Below, piece by piece: positions 24,178 through 31,972 of a stretch of 64,000 nucleotides of DNA. Under the pieces are notes generated by a model. It was not told the DNA's origin. It worked only from the letters and a program-made list of their open reading frames with translations, and searched no databases. The DNA comes from Pelagibius sp050043265 (GTDB lineage: Bacteria; Pseudomonadota; Alphaproteobacteria; Kiloniellales; Kiloniellaceae). Positions within the stretch are counted from its first letter, which is position 1. Each line of letters starts with the position of its first letter. The stretch covers positions 1 to 64,000 of the forward strand of contig JBHJIR010000005.1 of assembly GCA_050043265.1 (NCBI GenBank), in the 5' to 3' direction. The position numbers and the translations under genes were made by a program.

Positions 24178-24606
24178 CACTGCCCCCTCTCGGACTGGGC
24201 GCCCACGGGGCTCTCGGCCCCGACACCCGTGAATGGTCGGCTGATTGCGGTGCGTGAGCGGGCCGGCAGGGAACACAAAGACCGCGATCTGTCGCCCGGA
24301 GTCGCGCCGTCATTCGCAATTGTTATGCTGCAATTAGATCGCATCGCGAAAGCATGGGTCAAGTTGGCAGCTTCGTCTAGGTCACCTAGAGTAGAGCCGG
24401 GGTCGCGACTTTGTCTTTTTGCAGGTAAAACCCGGCGTGACGGGCCTTGACGATTGCATCCCGGCGTCGACGATACCGCGCGAACACCAACGACTTCTCC
24501 CGGATTCCGCGGGCCGGATTCTGTGGGCCGGATTTCGGCGGCGCGCCGGACCAGGAAGCACCCGGAAAAGAGACCGGCCCGGAAAGGGCGACACACAGGA
24601 GCGGAA
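24178..24606. other. Divergent regulatory gap between TRAP operon and CoA-transferase unit
   Basis: This 429-base gap separates two divergent units and shows no convincing gene. Notable content: a perfect 15-base palindrome (24376-24390), two GCAATT words near 24315-24335, and two near copies of GGGCCGGATT around 24510-24535. Small frames here lack ribosome sites. I expect promoters for dctP and for the small ORF at 24607. Confidence 0.4.
24376..24390. promoter_or_regulatory. Perfect 15-base palindrome, candidate operator
   Basis: TCTAGGTCACCTAGA is symmetrical around its central C at 24383. It lies ~200 bases before dctP and ~220 before the CoA-transferase unit. The GGT-N-ACC core resembles sites of GntR/FCD-type regulators, which often control TRAP operons, but no regulator gene is adjacent. 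Confidence 0.4.
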
Positions 24607-24705
24607 ATGAGCAGTAAGGCATGCACCTTCCAGGCGGACACCGGAGAAAAACCGGTCACTTTCGACGAACCGGGTGACGACCGTCTCGTCTACCACGCCG
24701 GATGA
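24607..24705 (+). CDS. Small ORF coupled to CoA transferase
   Basis: A 32-residue frame starting at ATG 24607, with a good AGGAG site six bases upstream. Its stop overlaps the CoA-transferase start (GGATGACC), so it could act as a leader that couples translation. The peptide is hydrophilic and acidic (FQADTGEKPVTFDEPGDDRL) with one Cys and no membrane segment. I recognise no family; a leader role is inferred from spacing only. Confidence 0.4.
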   Translation: MSSKACTFQADTGEKPVTFDEPGDDRLVYHAG

Positions 24706-26114
24706 CCGGCCCCTTCCCCGACGCTCCGCCGCCGGCGCCACGCCGGGCCCTGGAAGACCTGCTCGCCGGTGCCGGCCTCCCGCCCGGCCTTGCCGCCGGC
24801 GTCACGCTCACCGGCAGCGATCCGGTGCTGCCGTCCAGCTTCGCCGTCGGGACCGTGGCCCAGGCGACCATCGCCGCCGTCGCGGCCGCGGCGGCCGATC
24901 TCTGGACCCTGCGCGGCGGCAGGCAGCAGGATATCGCCGTCGACATGCTGCATGCGGCCCAGGAGTACCGCAGCGAACGCTACTTCACCGCCGACGGGAA
25001 CCCGCCGGGCCGCGTCTGGGACGCCATCGCCGGCCCCTACCGCTGCGGCGACGGGGGCTGGGTGCGCATCCACACCAACTTCCCGCACCACCGCGACGGC
25101 ATCCTGAAGCTGCTGGACTGCGACTACTCGCGGGAAGCCGTGCAAGCGGCGCTGGAAAACTGGCGGGCCGACGCCTTCGAGGACGCCGTGGCCGAACGCG
25201 GCCTCGTTGCCACCATGATGCGCAGCCCGGACGACTGGCTGGCGACGCCGCAGGGCGCCGCCCTGGCCGGGCAGCCGCTGGTGAGCCTGGAGCGCCTCGG
25301 TGACGCGCCGCCCCAGCCCCTCGAACCGGCGGAACGTCCGCTGGCGGGCTTGCGTGTGCTCGACCTGACCCGCATCGTTGCCGGGCCGGTCGGCTGCAAG
25401 GCGCTGGCGGCCCACGGCGCCGACGTCATGCGCATCGCGTCGCCGAACCTGCCGTTCATCCCGGCGGCGGTCACCGACTACGGGCGCGGCAAGCTCTCCG
25501 CCTACGCCGACCTGGACACGGCGGAAGGCCGCGCAACCCTGGCCGGCCTGTTGAAGGAGGCCGACGTCTTCGTCCAGGCCTACCGTCCCGGCGGCATCGC
25601 CGCGCGCGGCTTTTCGCCGGAACAGGCCGCGCAGGCGCGCCCAGGCATCGTCTACGTCACGCTCTGCGCCTATGGCTATGCCGGCCCCTGGGCCGGGCGG
25701 CGCGGCTTCGATTCCCTGGTGCAGACCGCCAGCGGCATCAACCATGCCGAGGCCGCAGCCGCCGGCATCGACGGTCCGAAGGAACTGCCCTGCCAGGCCC
25801 TCGACCATGCCTCCGGCTACCTCATGGCGCTCGGCGCCATCGCCGGGCTGAAGCGACGCGCCACCGTCGGCGGCAGTTGGCATGTGCGGGTGTCCCTGGC
25901 CCGCACCGGCCGCTGGCTGCAAGGCCTGGGCCGCGTCCCCGGCGGGCATGCCTGCCCCGACCCGGCGCCAGGCGACGATCTGTTCGAAGAAAGCGATTCC
26001 GGATTCGGCCGGCTGCGTGCCATCCGCCACGCCGCACAACTGTCGGCGACGCCGGCGCGCTGGGAACGCCCCTCGGTGCCGCTCGGCACCCACCCGCCGG
26101 TCTGGCCCGATTAG
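24702..26114 (+). CDS. CaiB/BaiF-family (type III) CoA transferase
   Basis: A 470-residue CoA transferase of family III. Recognisable are the Rossmann-like LRVLDLTRIVAGPVGCKALA near residue 220, where members place the Asp-Leu-Thr/Ser-Arg motif at the N terminus, then DLDTAEGRATLAGLLKEADV and YVTLCAYGYAGPWAGRRGFD. In most relatives the DLTR core begins near residue 5; here an extra ~200-residue N-terminal half (VGTVAQATIAAVAAAAADLW) resembles the family's second lobe, suggesting circular permutation or a fused duplicate. The CoA donor and acceptor acids are unknown. It is divergent from the TRAP operon. Confidence 0.82.
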   Translation: MTGPFPDAPPPAPRRALEDLLAGAGLPPGLAAGVTLTGSDPVLPSSFAVGTVAQATIAAVAAAAADLWTLRGGRQQDIAVDMLHAAQEYRSERYFTADGNPPGRVWDAIAGPYRCGDGGWVRIHTNFPHHRDGILKLLDCDYSREAVQAALENWRADAFEDAVAERGLVATMMRSPDDWLATPQGAALAGQPLVSLERLGDAPPQPLEPAERPLAGLRVLDLTRIVAGPVGCKALAAHGADVMRIASPNLPFIPAAVTDYGRGKLSAYADLDTAEGRATLAGLLKEADVFVQAYRPGGIAARGFSPEQAAQARPGIVYVTLCAYGYAGPWAGRRGFDSLVQTASGINHAEAAAAGIDGPKELPCQALDHASGYLMALGAIAGLKRRATVGGSWHVRVSLARTGRWLQGLGRVPGGHACPDPAPGDDLFEESDSGFGRLRAIRHAAQLSATPARWERPSVPLGTHPPVWPD

Positions 26115-26126
26115 ACCCGATTAGAA
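26107..26126. repeat. Tandem 10-base duplication at a convergent gene junction
   Basis: CCCGATTAGA occurs twice in direct succession. The first copy contains the CoA-transferase stop codon; the second lies between it and the stop of the outer-membrane protein gene on the opposite strand, leaving only six bases between the genes. It looks like slippage and has no clear function. Confidence 0.6.
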
Positions 26127-27383
26127 GCGGGTCTTCAGACCCAGGGTCACCAGGTTGCGGCTGTAGTCTGCCCCGTCCAGGTCGGACCAGCGCTGCTCAT
26201 AGCGGTAGTCCGCCGCGACCGAGACATAGCGGTTCAGCAGATACTCCGCATTGAGACTGAGCTGCACTCTATCGTCGACCCGGTCGATCTCGCGGAAGTC
26301 GTCGTTGATGTAGCGGACTTCGCCGCCCAGCAGCACGTTGCGCATCAGTTCGTGCTGCAGTTCCATCGCCGCGTTGCTCTGTGTCTTGGAGGAGGAACCG
26401 GGCTGGCTGGTGGCGATGTCGCGGCGCTCGGCCCGCACCTTCACCGTGGTCATCGCCGTCGCATACCATACCGCCTCGCCGCCGAAGATCAGGTCGAGAC
26501 TGTCGTTGAAGCGCGAATCTTCGTAATCGTTGCCGATGAAACCCACATCGAAATTCAGGTGCAGCAGGCTGGTGACTTCGGTCTCGATCCCGATGGTCGT
26601 CCCCACCGCCAGCGAATCGCGATCGGCGCCGGTGGAATCCAAGTCGTCAAAGTCGCGCCACCGCACGAAGGGCTCCACCGTCACGTCCGTCTTGGCCGAG
26701 ACCTCGTAGCCAATCGGCAGGCCGAAGCGGTATTCGCTGCGGTCGCGGTCGTCATCGCCGCCGGAGATGTAGTCGTCGCGCCGCACGGCGCTGTTGAGCC
26801 CGAAGAACACGCGATTGACCCGGTGGATGTAGCCACCGCCGACCAGGAAGCGGTTGAACGTCGGCGGCTCGTCGTCGCCGGCATCTTCCGGAGCGTCGCG
26901 CCCCACCACGCGGCGGCTGTGTTCCGCCCTCAGCCGCGCCGTATCGCGCTCGCCAAGGTCAAGGCGCAGGGTCGGCTTCACAGCGTATTCCGTGCGGTCC
27001 TGGTCGTCGTTGTCGAGATAGGCCTCGTGGCGCAGGTTGCCTTCGACCTTCAACTGGTGACGCGACCACTGGCTCTCGGCGATCAGCGCGGCGCTCACCG
27101 TGGTTATCAGGTCGGTCTCCTCGTTGTCCTCGTCGGCAAAGATGTTGTCGTCGTAGGTCTCCGAGACACCGGCGGACGGGAACAGGCGGAAGCCACCGAG
27201 ATCGAGGCCCTTGGCGCCATAGGACTCCTGCGGCCGGTCGAACACCGCGGTGGGTTGCGCGCCCTCTTGCGCACACGCCCTTCCTGGCGCAAGCGCCAGA
27301 ATGCCGCCGACAATCGCGATGGCCACCAGCGCCGCCCCCGCCAACAGCGGACGCGCGCCGAATATCCCCCGGACGGAAAGCAA
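26121..27383 (-). CDS. Outer-membrane beta-barrel protein of the polysaccharide locus (BBP2/EpsL-like)
   Basis: A 420-residue protein: N-terminal hydrophobic signal (LLAGAALVAIAIVGGILALA), cleavage near ACAQEG, then ~340 residues of alternating amphipathic strands with Asp-rich loops (GGDDDRDRSEYRFGLPIGYE). It ends in a strand with terminal Phe (NLVTLGLKTRF), the BAM targeting signal. This fits the beta-barrel porin family found with exopolysaccharide genes. It is the last gene of the minus-strand unit phosphotransferase-nucleotidyltransferase-like-OPX-barrel, and starts seven bases after the OPX gene. Likely role: the outer-membrane pore for polymer export, since the OPX protein has no membrane-spanning part of its own. 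Confidence 0.75.
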   Translation of the reverse strand: MLSVRGIFGARPLLAGAALVAIAIVGGILALAPGRACAQEGAQPTAVFDRPQESYGAKGLDLGGFRLFPSAGVSETYDDNIFADEDNEETDLITTVSAALIAESQWSRHQLKVEGNLRHEAYLDNDDQDRTEYAVKPTLRLDLGERDTARLRAEHSRRVVGRDAPEDAGDDEPPTFNRFLVGGGYIHRVNRVFFGLNSAVRRDDYISGGDDDRDRSEYRFGLPIGYEVSAKTDVTVEPFVRWRDFDDLDSTGADRDSLAVGTTIGIETEVTSLLHLNFDVGFIGNDYEDSRFNDSLDLIFGGEAVWYATAMTTVKVRAERRDIATSQPGSSSKTQSNAAMELQHELMRNVLLGGEVRYINDDFREIDRVDDRVQLSLNAEYLLNRYVSVAADYRYEQRWSDLDGADYSRNLVTLGLKTRF

Positions 27384-27390
27384 GACCGCC

Positions 27391-27975
27391 CTAGAAGTAG
27401 CGTTCGTAGACGTTGATCACATCGCCGGGTTCGACGAAGTCGAGCGGGTCGGCACGAAACTGCGCCATCCGGCCGTCGACCAGACGGGTGATCGAGACCT
27501 GGTCCTCATCGGCCCGGAAGGTAAAGCCGCCACTCATCGAGACCGCCGTCAGCACCGTCATGCGGGGCACGTAGGGGTACTGCCCCGGCGCCTTGGTTTC
27601 ACCCAGGATGAAGAAAGGCCGGTAGGCCACAATCTCCGCCGTGACTTGCGGTTCGACCAGGATACCGTTCTTGAGGCGGCCGGCGACAGCGTCCTCCAAG
27701 GCGGCGATGGTTTCGCCCTCGGCCTCGACGGCGCCGATCAGCGGCACCGTGATGACGCCGGAATCGCTGACGCGGTATTCCTGGCTCAGTTCCTCCTGAC
27801 CGAACACCTGCAGGCGGATGCGGTCGCCCGCGCCCAGGCGGTACGGTCCCTCCGCCGAGGCCGGCAGGGGCTGCAACGAGGATACTTGCCCGGCACAGCC
27901 CGCCAGCAGCAAGACCGCCCCCACAACAAGCCCCAGCACCGCACCAAGGCGCGGCAGAAGTCCCCCCAACGTCAT
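27391..27975 (-). CDS. Polysaccharide export (OPX/Wza-family) lipoprotein, short form
   Basis: A 194-residue lipoprotein. A signal peptide ends in a lipobox (VLLLAGCAGQ, lipidated Cys near residue 27). A Poly_export domain follows (PYRLGAGDRIRLQVFGQEEL, RVSDSGVITVPLIG), then one SLBB-like domain (FFILGETKAPGQYPYVPRMTVLTAV). The protein ends shortly after, so it lacks the C-terminal amphipathic helix that forms the outer-membrane pore in E. coli Wza, about twice as long. It should form the periplasmic part of the exporter together with the Wzc-type kinase (41860-44115) and the barrel encoded next to it. Confidence 0.88.
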   Translation of the reverse strand: MTLGGLLPRLGAVLGLVVGAVLLLAGCAGQVSSLQPLPASAEGPYRLGAGDRIRLQVFGQEELSQEYRVSDSGVITVPLIGAVEAEGETIAALEDAVAGRLKNGILVEPQVTAEIVAYRPFFILGETKAPGQYPYVPRMTVLTAVSMSGGFTFRADEDQVSITRLVDGRMAQFRADPLDFVEPGDVINVYERYF

Positions 27976-28039
27976 TCCGTTCTCCTCGGTAAAGTTCTAC
28001 GGCCGCAAAGTTCTAGGGCGGTAAGCTTTGAAAGTGGTG

Positions 28040-28738
28040 TCAGTCGCCGGCGGCGGCCAGCAGGTCGACCGGGCGTGGCGCCCGCACGGTCGGCGCCTCC
28101 GAAACCGGAACCCGCGGGTGCAGCGCGGCGGCCGATGTCGCCACCAAGGCCGGCACCGGCCAAGCCTCCGCCAGCACCAGCAGGGCACCGGCAAGACCCA
28201 GCTCCGCATTGTCTTCCAGGGCATCCAACACCGCCGGCTGCAATAGGTAGCGCCCGGCCGGGGCTCCGGCGATCGCCGCAAAACGGCCGTCACGGCGCAG
28301 CAGCCACTCGTCGCCCACCGTCACCAGGTTGCCCCCGACATCGTCATAGGCCGATACCACCTGCGCGGTGGTTTCCTCGTCGCCACCGGTATTCCCACCG
28401 GCCGCCATTTCCTCCGGCAGCAGCACCACGAAGGGCTCTTCACCCAGCAGATGGCGCACGTCGCACAGGGCCTGGCCCAGGCTGCGCGCGGCGAATTGGC
28501 GGGCGATCACCACGCGTTCGGCCTTACCGCGGCCGCAATCGCCGAGCTGTGCCTCGACCGGCGTGCGGCTGTCGGCGGTCACGAAGATCAACTCTTTCAA
28601 CCCGGCAGCCAGGGCTTCCGTGACCGCCCGCTGGATTGCGGCGCCGCCGGCGCCGGCGAGCGGTGCGTGTGACGTACCACTGTGTACGGACGAGTCAAAA
28701 CCCAGGAAAATGACGGCTTTGTGCGGCGACTTTTTCAT
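28040..28738 (-). CDS. Degenerate GalU-like nucleotidyltransferase
   Basis: A 232-residue protein that resembles UTP-glucose-1-phosphate uridylyltransferase only in part. The helix AIQRAVTEALAAGLKELIFVT and the later GEEPFVVLLPEEM match GalU's substrate helix and its 'PFAVLLPDD' strand. The N-terminal nucleotide-binding loop (GxGTRxxP...K) is absent; the protein instead starts FLGFDSSVHSGTSHAP. The C-terminal third is shortened. It is therefore probably not an active uridylyltransferase. Its place between the initiating phosphotransferase and the OPX gene suggests a regulatory or substrate-sensing role in polymer synthesis, which is inference. Confidence 0.65.
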   Translation of the reverse strand: MKKSPHKAVIFLGFDSSVHSGTSHAPLAGAGGAAIQRAVTEALAAGLKELIFVTADSRTPVEAQLGDCGRGKAERVVIARQFAARSLGQALCDVRHLLGEEPFVVLLPEEMAAGGNTGGDEETTAQVVSAYDDVGGNLVTVGDEWLLRRDGRFAAIAGAPAGRYLLQPAVLDALEDNAELGLAGALLVLAEAWPVPALVATSAAALHPRVPVSEAPTVRAPRPVDLLAAAGD

Positions 28739-28856
28739 TGGACGTTCACCTCACGCTATACAGGGGCCAAAGGAAAACCGAAGATCAGGGGTAATCTCCG
28801 GGGACATAACGGCGTCAGCGGGAAAAGGTTGCCGCCCGAGCGTCCCCCTCCGCACA

Positions 28857-30314
28857 TCAGTAGGCCTCGCGGTCGCCGATCACCACCAGGGCGGTGCGCA
28901 GCAGAATTTTTAGGTCGAGGAAGAGCGACCAGTGTTCGATGTAGAACAAATCGTATTCGACACGGCGCTGGATCTTTTCGAGGGTATCGGTCTCGCCGCG
29001 CCAGCCGTTCACCTGGGCCCAACCGGTGATCCCGGGCTTCACCCGGTGCCGCGCCGCATAGGCATCGACGGCCTCTTCGTAGAGTCGCCCGGCCGCCTTG
29101 GCCGAGGTCGCATGCGGCCGCGGCCCAACCAGCGACATGTTCCCGAGCAGCACATTGATCAGCTGCGGCAGTTCGTCCAGGCTGGTCCTGCGTAAAAAGC
29201 GCCCGACCCGCGTCACCCGGTTGTCGCCGCGCCGGGTCAGCACCTCGGCATTGGCGTCGGTCATATGGTGGTGCATGGTGCGGAACTTCCAGCAATCGAA
29301 CAGATTGTGGTTGAAGCCGTAGCGCTTCTGCCGAAAAAACACCGGCCCCGGCGAGTCCAGCTTCACCGCCACGGCGACGGCCAGCAACAAGGGCGACAAG
29401 GCCAGCAACATCCCCCCCGCCAGCAATCGGTCCTCCATGGTCTTGGCGACAAAAGACCAGCCGGAGATCGGCCGTTCGAAAAGCTGCATCATCGGCAAGC
29501 GGCCGACCATGGTGAAGCGGCGGTCGGGGAAACTGAAGGCCGCGAGATCCGGCGCCAGGCGAATCGGCACCGGCGTGCGCTCCAGCTTGCCGACGATCTG
29601 GCGCAGCCGCACGTCCGCCGTCCACGGCAGCGCGACGATCACCTGATCGACCTGGTCGCGGCGGATAAGGTCGATCAGATGGTCCACCGTGCCGAGCAGC
29701 GGCATCCCGTCGCTCAGCGCCTCGACCCTGGTGCCGCGGTCGTCGGCAAAACCGCTCAGCCGCATGTCGGCATCGCTCTGGCTCTGCAAGTAGCCGGCCA
29801 GGTGCCGGCCCTGGTCGCCGGCGCCGACGATGACGGTGCGGTTGGCAAAGCGTCCGGCCACTGACAGCCCCCTCACCGCCTGGCGCAGCGCGAGACGCCC
29901 GATGACGAGGCCGACTCCGCCGGCGGCAAACCAGCTCAGCGCCCAGGCGCGCGAGTAGGCGTCGGATTGCTTGATGAGGAAAGCGACCGTCAACAGGATG
30001 CAGAAGGTGACGGTCCAGGCGGAAAACAGACTGCCGATCGGCAGTCGCTTGGTGAACAGGAAGTCGTCGCGGTAGACATCGAAGCGATGCAGCATCGGCA
30101 TGGCGATCACCAAGCCCAGCAGGATGGCGCCGAAGTAGTGGGCATAGAGCAACCCCGGATCGGCCGCCTGGCGGACGAAATAAGCCGCCAGCCCCACCAG
30201 GCCCAACATCATGAGGTCGCAAATACGAAAAGCGAGTTCAACGAAGACTCGTGAGATCGGCCGGGCGTCCTGCCAGCTTCTCTTGAATCCCAACGCCGCA
30301 AGCGCAGCTTCCAT
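28857..30314 (-). CDS. Undecaprenyl-phosphate sugar phosphotransferase (WcaJ/PssY-type initiator)
   Basis: A 485-residue polyprenyl glycosylphosphotransferase that starts the repeat unit by moving a sugar 1-phosphate, usually glucose, onto undecaprenyl phosphate. The N-terminal ~130 residues contain four or five membrane helices (LMMLGLVGLAAYFVRQ and following). A Rossmann-like domain begins at RTVIVGAGDQGRHLAGYLQS. One further membrane helix precedes the catalytic sugar-transferase domain (VKLDSPGPVFFRQKRYGFN, FDCWKFRTM, TSLDELPQLINVLLGNMSLV, PGITGWAQVNGWRGETDT). The motifs look complete. It is the first gene of a four-gene minus-strand unit and is divergent from the polymerase gene. Confidence 0.92.
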   Translation of the reverse strand: MEAALAALGFKRSWQDARPISRVFVELAFRICDLMMLGLVGLAAYFVRQAADPGLLYAHYFGAILLGLVIAMPMLHRFDVYRDDFLFTKRLPIGSLFSAWTVTFCILLTVAFLIKQSDAYSRAWALSWFAAGGVGLVIGRLALRQAVRGLSVAGRFANRTVIVGAGDQGRHLAGYLQSQSDADMRLSGFADDRGTRVEALSDGMPLLGTVDHLIDLIRRDQVDQVIVALPWTADVRLRQIVGKLERTPVPIRLAPDLAAFSFPDRRFTMVGRLPMMQLFERPISGWSFVAKTMEDRLLAGGMLLALSPLLLAVAVAVKLDSPGPVFFRQKRYGFNHNLFDCWKFRTMHHHMTDANAEVLTRRGDNRVTRVGRFLRRTSLDELPQLINVLLGNMSLVGPRPHATSAKAAGRLYEEAVDAYAARHRVKPGITGWAQVNGWRGETDTLEKIQRRVEYDLFYIEHWSLFLDLKILLRTALVVIGDREAY

Positions 30315-30610
30315 CGCAATTTCCCTCTGTCCAGTCCTTGGGCCCCGGCCCGCGGTTCCCGGGCGCCGGTTTCAGGTCAGTGGCACTGCGATCCTTAGGT
30401 CATTCCCGCCGCGCGCCGGATCGTTCTGAGTCGTGATCCTTGTCGCCAGCAGACGCCTCGGTCTGGGTACCGATCGAGACATCCCCTCACTACTGCACTG
30501 CAACACGCTACCACCGGATCGGCGGCAGCGCGTGTGATCTCGAATGGATTAAGTTGTGGCTTTTTGCAGACATACTTGGTTTCCGTAGGTAGGCGACTGG
30601 ATTTGTGCGC

Positions 30611-31972
30611 ATGCGAAGTCTAACCTTGTCCGCTCAGGCGTCAGCCCTGCGCTGCGCCGCAACGTTCGGTGTGCGCGACCGCATGAGTCTCAGCCCGATC
30701 CTGCCCTACGACGACGACGCCCAACCGTTGGAGGAACAGGCGTCGGCGGTCGACGGCCTGCGCGTCTGGGAATGGCTCTTCCTGCTGTTCGTGCTGATGA
30801 TCGCTGCTTATGCACTGGCGCTGCAACCGACCGTACAAACCCTCGCCTGGTATCTGATCTACCTCGCCGCATTCGGCTTCTTCCTGCTCCGCTACGGCGC
30901 TTTCCTCAACGGCCTGTGGGTCGCCCTGCCGTTGCTGCTGTGGGTGGCGACCGCCGGGCTTTCCTATTTCTGGTCCGATGCGCCGGGCCACACCGCGCGG
31001 GCGACGGTGCAGTTGGGCATGACGGTGCTGATCAGCCTCTATCTCGGCGCCCGCTTCACCCTGTTCGACCTGACGCGGGCACTCTTTGCCGTGCTGGCCA
31101 TCGCCGGGCTGGTCTCCCTGGCTGCAATCCTCGTCCACAGCGGCTTTGCCTTCGACCACAACGGCACCGCCCGCGGCATTTTCCCGCACAAGAACGTGCT
31201 GGGCGGGCGCATGGTGCTGCTGCTGGTCTGCTGCCTGCTGCTCTTCATCTTGGGCTGGCATCGCCTGCTCGTCACCGTGGCCGCGATCATGGGCCTCGCC
31301 CTCGTCGCGCTCAGCGAGTCGGGCACCTCCGTCGTCATGACGCTCGGACTCTGCGCCCTGGCACCGCTGCTGCTGACCCGGCACGCGCCGGCGCCGATAC
31401 GCCTGATGGCCTATCTTGTAAGCCTGCTGCTGGCCGCTGTAGCCGCCTGGGCAATGCTCGCCTTCGACCTCGACCCTGTCGGCATGGCGCTCCACGCCCT
31501 GGGCAAGGATCGCACGCTGACGGGGCGGTCGGTGCTGTGGGAATTCGCCGAAAGCCTGATCGAGGCGCGCCCGCTGTTGGGCAGCGGTTTCGACGCCTTC
31601 TGGAACGGCGGCGACACCTCGGCCAGCCACTATGTCCAGTACCTGCTGCAGCAGCAGGTCAAAAACTTCCACAACAGCTACCTGGATATCTGGGTGCAGC
31701 TCGGCGTGGTCGGCCTGACCGTGACGACCGGGTTCCTGCTACTGTTCGCCTGGCGCGCCGTTGCCCTGCTGCGGCACAGTACGGAGGCGACCGCCGCGCT
31801 GCCGGCCTTCTTCGTCACCTTCGTGGTGTGCTATTCGCTCAGCGAGTACGCCCTCTTCCGCCAGCATTCCCTGATCCAGATCCTGCTCGGCGCGCTCTAC
31901 GTCTCGGCGGCCCTGGCTCTGCCGGGCCCGAGACGACGCCAGGCCTCGCCGGCAAGCTGGCCGGAAACGTAG
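30611..31972 (+). CDS. Wzy/O-antigen-ligase-family polysaccharide polymerase
   Basis: A 453-residue inner-membrane protein with about 11 hydrophobic helices. The Wzy_C/O-antigen ligase signature is visible: a periplasmic loop with GRSVLWEFAESLIEARPLLG followed by NFHNSYLDIWVQLGVVGL, where the HN(S)YL motif is typical. It should polymerise lipid-linked repeat units in the periplasm. The start is uncertain: GTG 30605, ATG 30611 or ATG 30683 are in frame and none has a strong ribosome site; I list ATG 30611. The 3' end overlaps the convergent glycosyltransferase gene by 76 bases. Confidence 0.85.
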   Translation: MRSLTLSAQASALRCAATFGVRDRMSLSPILPYDDDAQPLEEQASAVDGLRVWEWLFLLFVLMIAAYALALQPTVQTLAWYLIYLAAFGFFLLRYGAFLNGLWVALPLLLWVATAGLSYFWSDAPGHTARATVQLGMTVLISLYLGARFTLFDLTRALFAVLAIAGLVSLAAILVHSGFAFDHNGTARGIFPHKNVLGGRMVLLLVCCLLLFILGWHRLLVTVAAIMGLALVALSESGTSVVMTLGLCALAPLLLTRHAPAPIRLMAYLVSLLLAAVAAWAMLAFDLDPVGMALHALGKDRTLTGRSVLWEFAESLIEARPLLGSGFDAFWNGGDTSASHYVQYLLQQQVKNFHNSYLDIWVQLGVVGLTVTTGFLLLFAWRAVALLRHSTEATAALPAFFVTFVVCYSLSEYALFRQHSLIQILLGALYVSAALALPGPRRRQASPASWPET

